From JANQRV01 sp964533785 (GTDB lineage Bacteria > Bacteroidota > Bacteroidia > Chitinophagales > Saprospiraceae): a stretch of DNA of 5,791 bases. The notes below the pieces were generated by a model. It saw only the letters and a program-made list of their open reading frames with translations, did no database searches and was not told the DNA's origin. Location of the stretch: the NCBI GenBank assembly GCA_964533785.1, contig CAZHNG010000405.1:1-5791 (forward strand), in the 5' to 3' direction. Of this stretch, positions 1 to 5,391 are shown one piece after another. The position numbers were made by a program, and so were the translations under genes. The number at the start of each line of letters is the position of its first letter. Positions within the stretch are counted from its first letter, which is position 1.

Positions 1-1219
1 CGTAGGCATTTATGGCCAGCAGACTGTCTTCCGCTGTTCTCTCGCCGCCTAAGCCACCGTAATAACTTCCTCTTTCCGTATTTTGTGCAGAAGCATAGAC
101 GGAAAGTTTGTTCCGGTTATCTCTACTCCATTGTTCATAATTGAGGCCACCAAAAAAGGTGTTGTGGTCCAGCTCTTCCGTGATGTCCGTAAAATGTGGT
201 GCCAGGTCTAGACGGTCTCCCCCCCTGCGGTATTCATTAAGCGCACTGAAGTCAAGGGAAATTTTGCTGCGGTCTCCCGGTTTGAAGAAGGCTTTTGCTC
301 CCAAGACTGTATTTTCCAACTGCACCAGTTCGGTAAATCCATCCCCATTGGCATCGTAGCTTTCCCGGTTGCGGCTCATCCCGTAAAAGGTAACCCCATT
401 GGTCAGGCTTTCATTTACAATGGATCCATTGATGTTAAAGGTCTGATCTAGAGCCTCGCCATCAATCGAAGCCGTATTTGAGCGAAATTCCCAGACGTTT
501 TCTACGGGTTCTTTGGTGATAATGTTGATCGTACCGCCGATGGCATTGGATCCATAGAGAGCAGAGCCTCCACTCCGAACCACTTCTACCTGCTCTACAA
601 TGTTAGAAGGGATTTGATCCAGACCATAAACACTATTCAAGGCACTAAAAATGGGACGACTGTTGATAAGGATTTGAGAATAAGCCCCTTCCAGTCCATT
701 TAACCGTACCTGTGTGAAACCGCAATTTTGGCAGTTGGTCTCTACCCGAACGCCAGGCTGAAAGTTTAAACCTTCCGAAATGGCAATGGATTGGGTAGCG
801 TTGAGTAATTTGTTATCCACCACATTCACCACTATGGGGTTATTGACCCGATCTTGCTCGTACCGCGTGCCGCTGACCACTATCGTTTCCATATTTAAGG
901 CATCCTCCTGCAATGAAAAATTTTTCTCTACCGATTGCCCGGCCTCAAAGGATGTGTTTTCGGATACGGAAAGATAGCCCAGAAAATAAACCTTGACGAG
1001 ATAAGTTCCAGCCGGGATGCCCCCTATGGAGAAGTTACCATCCTTATCGGCAATTGCTCCCAAATTAGTGCCTTCGAGCGCAATACTGGCGGCGCCTAAA
1101 GGTTCTCCGGTTTTGTCACTCACCTTACCAGAGAGGATGGCATTCTGTCCGTACACTGCAGAGGTGAGTATGAGCAGTAAGATGGACAGCGTAATTCTAT
1201 TATAGCTATTATTTTTCAT
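1..1219 (-). CDS. TonB-dependent outer-membrane receptor, N-terminal 406 codons (3' end beyond the window)
   Basis: Energy-dependent outer-membrane transporter of the Cir/FepA/BtuB type; here probably for a metal or metal complex, inferred from its neighbours. Reading the minus strand gives an uninterrupted frame from ATG at 1219 to the window edge. Residues 1-25 are a signal peptide (MKNNSY..., hydrophobic LSILLLILTSAV, cleavage near YGQ). Residues about 28-104 are a carboxypeptidase-regulatory-like beta domain (SGKVSDKTGEPL, ADKDGNFSIGGIPAGTY). Residues 111-119 (ETIVVSGTR) serve as the TonB box/plug start. The plug spans about 125-238, with VRLNGLEG, VEVVRSGGSALYGSNAIGGTINIITK and the first barrel strands following. 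A CxxC motif (C163, C166; NCQNCGF) sits in the plug. The gene starts 96 bp after the DUF1826 stop on the same strand, with a Fur-like palindrome in the gap, so it may be co-transcribed, separately controlled, or both. Family certain; substrate not visible in the sequence. Confidence 0.95.
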   Translation of the reverse strand, partial: MKNNSYNRITLSILLLILTSAVYGQNAILSGKVSDKTGEPLGAASIALEGTNLGAIADKDGNFSIGGIPAGTYLVKVYFLGYLSVSENTSFEAGQSVEKNFSLQEDALNMETIVVSGTRYEQDRVNNPIVVNVVDNKLLNATQSIAISEGLNFQPGVRVETNCQNCGFTQVRLNGLEGAYSQILINSRPIFSALNSVYGLDQIPSNIVEQVEVVRSGGSALYGSNAIGGTINIITKEPVENVWEFRSNTASIDGEALDQTFNINGSIVNESLTNGVTFYGMSRNRESYDANGDGFTELVQLENTVLGAKAFFKPGDRSKISLDFSALNEYRRGGDRLDLAPHFTDITEELDHNTFFGGLNYEQWSRDNRNKLSVYASAQNTERGSYYGGLGGERTAEDSLLAINAY

Positions 1220-1240
1220 TAGCATAATGTTTTGTACAAT

Positions 1241-1267
1241 CATATCATTATCCAATGAAAATGATTT
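1241..1267 (-). promoter_or_regulatory. Possible Fur-family operator upstream of the receptor gene
   Basis: Read on the minus strand this stretch contains GATAATGATA, identical to the first ten bases of the classical Fur box. It is preceded by ATCATTTTC, which pairs with GATAATGAT with one mismatch, so the site is an AT-rich palindrome with a 4-bp centre (plus strand ATCATTATC-caat-GAAAATGAT). It lies 22-48 bp upstream of the receptor ATG, a position suited to repression. A TTGACA hexamer sits just upstream at 1278-1283 (minus strand) but I see no convincing partner for it. AT-rich palindromes arise easily, and the site differs from the GCAACA-TGTTGC boxes in the divergent region, so a second regulator or a chance match are both possible. 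Confidence 0.35.
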
Positions 1268-1315
1268 TATTTTTCAGTGTCAAAATGTTTGGTCCCAACT
1301 GCTTCCATATTAGAA

Positions 1316-1960
1316 TCATGAAAAAAGATTTAGAGATGCATTCGTATCAATTCTAAGCAAGAGCCGATTTTCACCTTTCTCCTCAATGGCAGGACTGCGG
1401 TGATGAACGGCGCTCCCATCCGGGTACAAGGCACCTTTCAAAATGACGATGTCACCTGTTTGGGCCTGCTGTATTTGCTGTGTATCAATGTCGATATCTT
1501 GATTCTTACCTCCTGATTGTAGAGCTTTGAAATTAATTGCTTCATCTGGTAACCAAAGGGTGCCGGGGCCAATATAGGTACACAGCAATCGTAAATCATT
1601 CATGTCGGTATGAAATTTGCAACACATATTTGTACTAACGGTGGTCAGTAGTAGACGAAATGAGACAGCTTTGGAAGTCTTTTCGAATAATCTTAGGAGT
1701 TCAGAAATATCCTCAAAGAGGTTTGGGCAATCGGGAAGATGGCTACTAAAATAATCTTCAAGTGTGGATAAAGTTTCTTCTGCAGTTCCGCTTGCCCGAC
1801 ATTCGACTCTTTTAGCGGCAATACCGGCGAGCTCTGTTTCTAGGGGTTCGATGCTACGCCTGTAAATCGCAATATTCTTGGATGGCAAATGAATATCTTG
1901 TACTACTTCACCTTTATAGCCGATAATCGCATTTGTGAAGGTTTTTTCTGCCTTTATCAT
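1316..1960 (-). CDS. DUF1826 family protein, possible Fe(II)-dioxygenase-like fold
   Basis: A 214-residue soluble protein without signal peptide or membrane segment, therefore cytoplasmic. I recognise the DUF1826 family from CKFHTDMNDLRLLCTYIGPGTLWLP (about residues 114-138, split here by description: FHTD at 116-119, GPGT at 131-134) and from GDIVILKGALYP followed by HHRSPA (169-191). No biochemical activity is known to me for the family; my recollection is that it often sits beside COG0523 metallochaperone and other Zur-regulated genes. Seen here: an HxD pair (H117, D119), a distal H187 and arginines R199/R203, in the order found in double-stranded beta-helix Fe(II)/2-oxoglutarate oxygenases. 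Two adjacent cysteines (C113, C114) precede the HxD. ATG at 1960 is the first start; the leader is A/T-rich without a Shine-Dalgarno, as is usual in Bacteroidota. It follows the permease gene on the same strand after 179 bp. Confidence 0.85.
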   Translation of the reverse strand: MIKAEKTFTNAIIGYKGEVVQDIHLPSKNIAIYRRSIEPLETELAGIAAKRVECRASGTAEETLSTLEDYFSSHLPDCPNLFEDISELLRLFEKTSKAVSFRLLLTTVSTNMCCKFHTDMNDLRLLCTYIGPGTLWLPDEAINFKALQSGGKNQDIDIDTQQIQQAQTGDIVILKGALYPDGSAVHHRSPAIEEKGENRLLLRIDTNASLNLFS

Positions 1961-2139
1961 AAGTATTATAAGGTTTTTGATTTGAAAATCTTAAGCGAGT
2001 GGTCATTTAAATTGATCACCTGCATATATCATCCTTTATACTAAACCCCTTGTCGTCAAGGACTTTGATGGCCACAGGATAAAGCCGCATAGATTTCTGT
2101 ATTCAGTTCAGCGTACTGAAATAGTGTTATCGATTCATA
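1961..2139 (-). other. Spacer between permease and DUF1826 genes, with short open frames and small palindromes
   Basis: This is the largest gap inside the leftward gene cluster. Minus-strand ATGs at 2090 and 2025 open two overlapping micro-frames, 24 codons (2090-2016) and 19 codons (2025-1966); the second stops 5 bp before the DUF1826 ATG. Read as one, with a -1 shift, they resemble a short beta-rich protein (LYPVAIKVLDDKGF, then LNDHSLKIF). This could be a decayed remnant, perhaps DUF2442-like, but the match is impressionistic. Small palindromes lie at 1999-2019 (GTGGTCA/TGATCAC, one mismatch, 7-bp centre), 2048-2061 (CCTTG/CAAGG) and 2102-2120 (TTCAGT/ACTGAA). None has a T-tract that would make it a clear terminator. 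An internal promoter for DUF1826 is possible. Confidence 0.3.
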
Positions 2140-3510
2140 TTATCCTTGAGTTAGCGTTTCTGAAATATCCGTTCTCGATGCCTGAATAGCCGGTAATACA
2201 GCTGCTAAAAACCCGATAGCAATGGCTCCAAGGAATAAATACCATTCTTGGTTCAAAAATTGCCAGCCTGAAAAAGAGTAGCGGTATGCGTCTTTCATGA
2301 CCCTTGCTAATAATTGCATGCCTACATGGCTAAAAACCATGCCTATTAGGAAGCCCGTTACTGCCAATAAAATACCTTCACTGATAATAAGAAAAAACAA
2401 CTTAAAGGGTGTAGCACCCATGACACGCATAAGTGCAAGCTCATATTTCCGTTCTTTTAAAGAATTAAAAAGAGAAATGAAGACACTTAGTCCGGATACG
2501 AAAATAATGACAATTGCCAACGCCCGCAACGCTTGTTCTCCGGTATCCATTAGGCTAAATAACCGATTGATTTCAATAGAAGGTGTAGCTGCCTGCATGT
2601 CGGTATTATCATTGATATTGCGTTGCATATTAAGGGCTTGATAATTTCGTCCTCGGAATTGTATAAGTAGCGATGTAATTTCAGCGTCGTCGTTTTCTTC
2701 TAATAGGGGTTTGGGTATGGCGTTCAATTCAGCTTCATGATCGTGGTCATGGTCGTGTTCTCCTTCGTGATCGTGTTCTCCTTCGTGATCGTGTTCTCCT
2801 TCGTGGTCATGCTCTCCTTCATGGTCATGATCTCCTTCATGGTCTTCGTGTGCTGTTTCTTCATCGTGGTGTTCCCCTTCTTCATGATCATGTACTAACC
2901 AGAAACTTTGGGTAGTCGTCAAAATCAGTTGGTCAACGACGGAGCCGGTGGGTTTTAAAATACCGACCACCTTAAAGGCTTGGGCATCATCGTGTTCTAG
3001 ATTTTCATCCTCGACGAAACCGTGTGAGCTTTTAAATTCGTGTCCCAGGTCAATACTGAGTTCTCTTGCTACACTTGCGCCGATGGTGACCTCAAAATTG
3101 CGTTCCCAGATTTTTCCTTCGGCGATGGACGCGTTATATAATTGTAGAAATTCCTGTGTAGTACCCACAATTCGGTAGCCCTTGAGGTTATCCCCTAAAG
3201 AGATAGGAATTGCCTGTTCGATCAGCGGATGATTAGGATTCATATAAGGCTTTGCCTCTTTCAAGGATATATTACCCGTCGGGGCATCAATATGATACAT
3301 ACTATTGAGAATCAATTGCAAAGGGCTTCCTTTGGCGCCGATAATCAGGTCTATCCCCGCCAGGTTTTTATCAAAATTCTGCTGCAATTGATTTTTAAGC
3401 AACAACAAAAGGGAAATTAAACCAACGCCCAATGAGAATAGCACGATACTGAGCAGCATTGAAAGTGGTTTATAGGTCAGATTTTTCCAACTTAGATTTA
3501 TAGCATTCAT
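2140..3510 (-). CDS. FtsX/MacB-type ABC transporter permease with histidine-rich extracytoplasmic loop
   Basis: A 456-residue inner-membrane protein with the MacB/LolC topology. One N-terminal helix (about 17-38) is followed by a large extracytoplasmic domain (about 40-325), then three C-terminal helices (about 328-350, 370-397, 423-445) making the FtsX domain. The coupling-helix region KERKYELALMRVMGAT (352-367) is typical of the family and contacts the ATPase. The extracytoplasmic domain contains a low-complexity insert at 207-259 with 18 His plus many Asp/Glu (DHEGEH repeats), a likely periplasmic zinc- or other metal-binding loop. The ATG at 3510 is preceded by an A-rich leader. It lies 79 bp after the ATPase gene on the same strand, so the two should form one transporter. 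Lol/MacB-type pairs usually move lipoproteins or act as mechanotransmitters. A metal role is inferred from the His loop, the operator and the resemblance to Vibrio Zrg-type systems. Family confident; direction and substrate unknown. Confidence 0.93.
   Translation of the reverse strand: MNAINLSWKNLTYKPLSMLLSIVLFSLGVGLISLLLLLKNQLQQNFDKNLAGIDLIIGAKGSPLQLILNSMYHIDAPTGNISLKEAKPYMNPNHPLIEQAIPISLGDNLKGYRIVGTTQEFLQLYNASIAEGKIWERNFEVTIGASVARELSIDLGHEFKSSHGFVEDENLEHDDAQAFKVVGILKPTGSVVDQLILTTTQSFWLVHDHEEGEHHDEETAHEDHEGDHDHEGEHDHEGEHDHEGEHDHEGEHDHDHDHEAELNAIPKPLLEENDDAEITSLLIQFRGRNYQALNMQRNINDNTDMQAATPSIEINRLFSLMDTGEQALRALAIVIIFVSGLSVFISLFNSLKERKYELALMRVMGATPFKLFFLIISEGILLAVTGFLIGMVFSHVGMQLLARVMKDAYRYSFSGWQFLNQEWYLFLGAIAIGFLAAVLPAIQASRTDISETLTQG
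2755..2844 (-). repeat. 18-bp tandem repeat encoding the His-rich DHEGEH units
   Basis: Five consecutive 18-bp units lie inside the permease gene. The first two (plus-strand 2755-2772 and 2773-2790) are identical, GTGTTCTCCTTCGTGATC. The third differs at one base and the fourth and fifth progressively more, mostly by synonymous changes. Unit length is six codons, so copy-number change keeps the frame and alters only the number of histidines. The pattern of near-identical units at one end and diverged units at the other suggests recent slippage expansion. Confidence 0.9.
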
Positions 3511-3589
3511 TATTTTCTATTGTGTCGGTTGAAGTTTGTAAAAGGTATTGGCAATTTCTAGGATCTGATATTGTTCCATACTGATATCT

Positions 3590-4216
3590 CTACAGTTGAA
3601 TTTGTTTGTCAAACTCTGTTTTTAAACGATTATCATGCGTGACGATCAATAAAACCGCGTTAACCATAGTCGCTTGTTCTTTTAAGAGTTCCAGTACTCG
3701 AGCTGTATTGGTATCATCCAATGCGGAAGTGGGTTCATCTGCTAAAATGATATTTGGTTGATTGATAATAGCTCTTGCGATAGCGACTCGTTGTTGTTCA
3801 CCAACACTTAATTCTTCCGGTTTTTCCTGAAGTTTATGATTAACATTGAGTGCTTCCAGGATAGTGCTGATCCGAGCGTAATTGACTTTTACGCCAGCTA
3901 ATCGTTGTGCTAACGCCAAATTTTCTTTTACGGTCAAAGAGCGAACAAAATGCGATTGTTGGAATACAATGCCAATATGCTTGCCTCGAAATCGGTCTAA
4001 TTGGGCGGCGCCAAGCTGATTGATATTGGTGTTATCAATGCTTACAAAACCAGCCTTCGGAGTACGCAAGCCGGCTAACAGTTGAAGCAGCGTAGTCTTA
4101 CCACTCCCGGATTGCCCTAACAACAACCAATGCTCTCCAGCTTTGCATGTGATATCAGGAAAGATCAGTTTTTCATTTACGGAATAATTGAATTTTAATC
4201 CCCTGGTTTCCAGCAT
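3590..4216 (-). CDS. ABC transporter ATP-binding protein, LolD/MacB type
   Basis: Cytoplasmic ATPase, the partner of the permease downstream. With the ATG at 4216 it is 208 residues, usual for LolD-like proteins. Walker A GQSGSGKT at 34-41, Q-loop FQQ near 85-87, signature LSVGEQQ at 136-142, Walker B IILADEP at 156-162 with catalytic Glu161, D-loop SALD at 164-167 and switch His194 are all intact. The family-specific stretch VFQQSHFVRSLTVKEN is typical of the LolD/MacB/FtsE group. I chose ATG 4216 over an in-frame TTG at 4240 because it gives the usual MLETRGL... beginning and an A-rich leader; the TTG would add eight lysine-rich residues. It follows MerC by 92 bp and precedes the permease by 79 bp on the same strand, consistent with one transcript. 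The name LolD is not applied, since a LolC/E-like His-rich permease suggests a metal-linked paralogue. Confidence 0.95.
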   Translation of the reverse strand: MLETRGLKFNYSVNEKLIFPDITCKAGEHWLLLGQSGSGKTTLLQLLAGLRTPKAGFVSIDNTNINQLGAAQLDRFRGKHIGIVFQQSHFVRSLTVKENLALAQRLAGVKVNYARISTILEALNVNHKLQEKPEELSVGEQQRVAIARAIINQPNIILADEPTSALDDTNTARVLELLKEQATMVNAVLLIVTHDNRLKTEFDKQIQL

Positions 4217-4308
4217 GATAGAATTTTTAGTTTTTTTCAAAATGAAATTTCAACCCTAAATCCCGCTGAGAACTATAGCGGATGATATTATTCCACATTG
4301 GGCTTTTA

Positions 4309-4842
4309 CTAATCTTGCAGGTCCCACACAACTTGTAGCATCTCTTTACGGCTCGGCGGCGTGTTATCGTGTACCAAAGCACGGTATAATCCTAGACAAC
4401 AAAGCAATAGTAATGTGATAGTAATTATTCTGCTATGGGTGGTCCAGTACCGTGTTTTTATTGCACGTGGCTTTAGTTGGTAGGTTAGCTGCCAGTTATA
4501 AAAATGAGCATAAGCGATCAATCCGCCACCAACTGCCATAAGCCCATGCACTATAGTAACAAACATTATTTGCGCGAAAAACAATCCGAGAAAACCCAGT
4601 CCGGCTATTAACAAAGGGCGCATATTATGATGCTTATTGAAATAGCTCGGTAGCAACGACCAACTTGCAATGCCGATACTCGTTCCGATAAAAATCCATT
4701 CTCCAAGCGGATTCATCAGCCAATGCGCTCCCTCGAATATTCCCAATAGGAGAATCAATGGCATAAGCATACAATGTAAGGCACAAAGTAATGATGTCCC
4801 AAATCCCACAAAATCCCAATGCCAGCTGAAAAACCTCAACAT
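4309..4842 (-). CDS. MerC-domain integral membrane protein
   Basis: A 177-residue inner-membrane protein. The N-terminal WDFVGFGTSLLCALHCMLMP (about 9-28) is the MerC hallmark: a first helix with Cys20, His23 and Cys24, which in mercury-resistance MerC binds Hg(II). Further helices lie at about 46-64, 76-96, 98-116 and 137-155; the last, with a hydrophilic tail to 177, goes beyond the four-helix core, and Cys148-Cys149 lie in it. No merR, merA, merT or merP gene is in view, so a mercury function is not supported. In Bacteroidota, MerC-domain proteins are common outside mer operons, and I recall them beside Fur/Zur-type genes. It is the first gene of the leftward cluster, directly behind the palindromic operator, and so likely metal-regulated and involved in transport or sensing of a thiophilic metal, zinc being the best guess. 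The ATG at 4842 is the only good start. Confidence 0.88.
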   Translation of the reverse strand: MLRFFSWHWDFVGFGTSLLCALHCMLMPLILLLGIFEGAHWLMNPLGEWIFIGTSIGIASWSLLPSYFNKHHNMRPLLIAGLGFLGLFFAQIMFVTIVHGLMAVGGGLIAYAHFYNWQLTYQLKPRAIKTRYWTTHSRIITITLLLLCCLGLYRALVHDNTPPSRKEMLQVVWDLQD

Positions 4843-4872
4843 GATAAATAAATGTTAAAATCACCTTCCGAA

Positions 4873-4934
4873 TTGAAATAATGTTGCAAATTTACAAAAG
4901 AGTCTAGATTTTCGCAACAATGTTGCAAATTTAC
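4873..4934. promoter_or_regulatory. Divergent metal-responsive (Zur/Fur-family-like) operator, two boxes
   Basis: Box 1 (4911-4929) has the perfect 13-bp palindrome GCAACA-A-TGTTGC at 4914-4926, extended by outer TT/AA pairs after one mismatch. Box 2 (4873-4889) keeps the right half ATGTTGC exactly and a degenerate left half (GAAATA, 4 of 6 matching). The two boxes share the exact 16-bp direct repeat AATGTTGCAAATTTAC at 4880-4895 and 4919-4934, spaced 39 bp start to start, close to four helical turns. The dyad has the size of a Fur-superfamily site. I infer Zur rather than Fur because the divergent genes encode a His-rich transporter, a MerC protein and a Cys-containing secreted protein. The regulator itself is not encoded in the window. 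Confidence 0.7.
4887..4918 (-). promoter_or_regulatory. Leftward promoter for the MerC-ABC cluster (Bacteroidota type)
   Basis: On the minus strand TAAATTTG (4894-4887) fits the Bacteroidota -7 consensus TAnnTTTG exactly. A GTTG (4918-4915), one base off the -33 TTTG, lies 20 nt upstream, within the usual spacing. Box 2 overlaps the -7 element and box 1 overlaps the -33 element, so a bound repressor would block sigma-factor access at both. The expected start near 4881 leaves a leader of about 40 nt to the MerC ATG. Confidence 0.6.
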
Positions 4935-4939
4935 TTTAG
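4909..4939 (+). promoter_or_regulatory. Rightward promoter for the secreted Cys protein
   Basis: TACTTTAG (4932-4939) matches the Bacteroidota -7 consensus TAnnTTTG at one base less than perfect. A T-rich TTTT (4909-4912) stands 19 nt upstream as a weak -33. The perfect palindrome of box 1 lies between the two elements, so the same repressor would silence this promoter too. The transcript would have a leader of only about 10 nt before the ATG at 4954. Weaker than the leftward promoter. Confidence 0.4.
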
Positions 4940-4953
4940 AGAAAATTCCAATA

Positions 4954-5391
4954 ATGAAAAAGAGTGTTTTATTTATTTTGATGTTAATAGGTCTGCCAAT
5001 AACAAATTGGGCGCAAACGAATCTTACTTGGAAGCAACTTGCGGACATTGACTTTGAGCCGCGTTTTTTTGAAGAATACAATCAAAAATACCTGGTGCCC
5101 CTATTTGGTAAAAAGCCCAAAGCACAGGAAGGAAAAGAAGTTATGGTTTCTGGTTACGTAATACCACTTGATGCTGAATTTTATGTGCTTTCTAAAAACC
5201 CTTACGCCACTTGTTTTTTTTGCGGTGTTTCAGGGCCAGAAACGATTGTAGAGCTACAATTAAAACCTGAAGCGGTTAAGCGCTATAAAATGGATCAATA
5301 CATGACTTTTAAAGGTACGTTGAAATTAAATGATTCCGATGTGGATCACTTTTGTTACATTTTGGAAAATGCGGAACCGGCATCAAAGTAA
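4954..5391 (+). CDS. Small secreted CFFCG protein, DUF3299-like
   Basis: A 145-residue protein with a clear Sec signal peptide (MKKSVLFILMLIGLPITNWA, cleavage likely after Ala20), so about 125 residues in the periplasm. The mature part is a small beta-rich domain: GKEVMVSGYVIPLD (60-73), then PYATCFFCGVSGPETIVEL (83-101), DQYMTFKGTLKLND (114-127) and HFCYILENAE (132-141). This ordering (a 'K-V-V-SGY-PL' strand, a Cys-containing turn, then a 'v.G.L.l' strand) is that of DUF3299-like periplasmic proteins, which resemble OB folds. Cys87, Cys90 and perhaps His132/Cys134 could bind a metal or form a disulfide. I do not recognise a named gene. It is transcribed away from the MerC-ABC cluster through the shared operator, and related proteins accompany Zrg-type zinc ABC systems, so a periplasmic metal-binding or accessory role for the permease is inferred. 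Confidence 0.85.
   Translation: MKKSVLFILMLIGLPITNWAQTNLTWKQLADIDFEPRFFEEYNQKYLVPLFGKKPKAQEGKEVMVSGYVIPLDAEFYVLSKNPYATCFFCGVSGPETIVELQLKPEAVKRYKMDQYMTFKGTLKLNDSDVDHFCYILENAEPASK

Noticed and set aside
141..1205. Plus-strand open frames at 141-359, 780-977 and 1017-1205
   Set aside because: They are antisense to the receptor gene, which has one continuous, clearly recognisable frame on the minus strand across the whole stretch.
1221..1237. A third GCAACA/TGTTGC-type box next to the receptor start (AACATTAT shared with box 2 on the minus strand)
   Set aside because: Only about half of the twelve dyad positions match box 1 and the right half is essentially absent, so the shared eight bases are probably chance.
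2734..2892. Non-coding minisatellite
   Set aside because: The 18-bp repeat is in frame within an otherwise intact permease gene, and the changes between units preserve the His/Asp/Glu/Gly composition.
2297..3420. Plus-strand open frames at 2297-2641, 2948-3178 and 3229-3420
   Set aside because: They lie opposite the permease gene and their translations have no family features.
4217..4240. TTG start at 4240 for the ABC ATPase
   Set aside because: The ATG at 4216 gives the usual length and N-terminus of LolD-like ATPases; the extra eight residues are low-complexity and have no counterpart in the family.
4243..4252. Palindrome TGAAATTTCA upstream of the ATPase
   Set aside because: A 10-bp AT-rich palindrome is expected by chance in this composition and no promoter element is associated with it.
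4309..4842. Mercury-resistance operon
   Set aside because: Only a MerC domain is present; no MerR, MerA, MerT or MerP homologue is visible and the neighbours point to a different metal.
4634..5081. Minus-strand frames 4864-4634 and 5081-4836 and a plus-strand frame 4670-4858
   Set aside because: They overlap the MerC gene or the secreted-protein gene in other frames and run through the operator region; both real genes have strong family or signal-peptide evidence.
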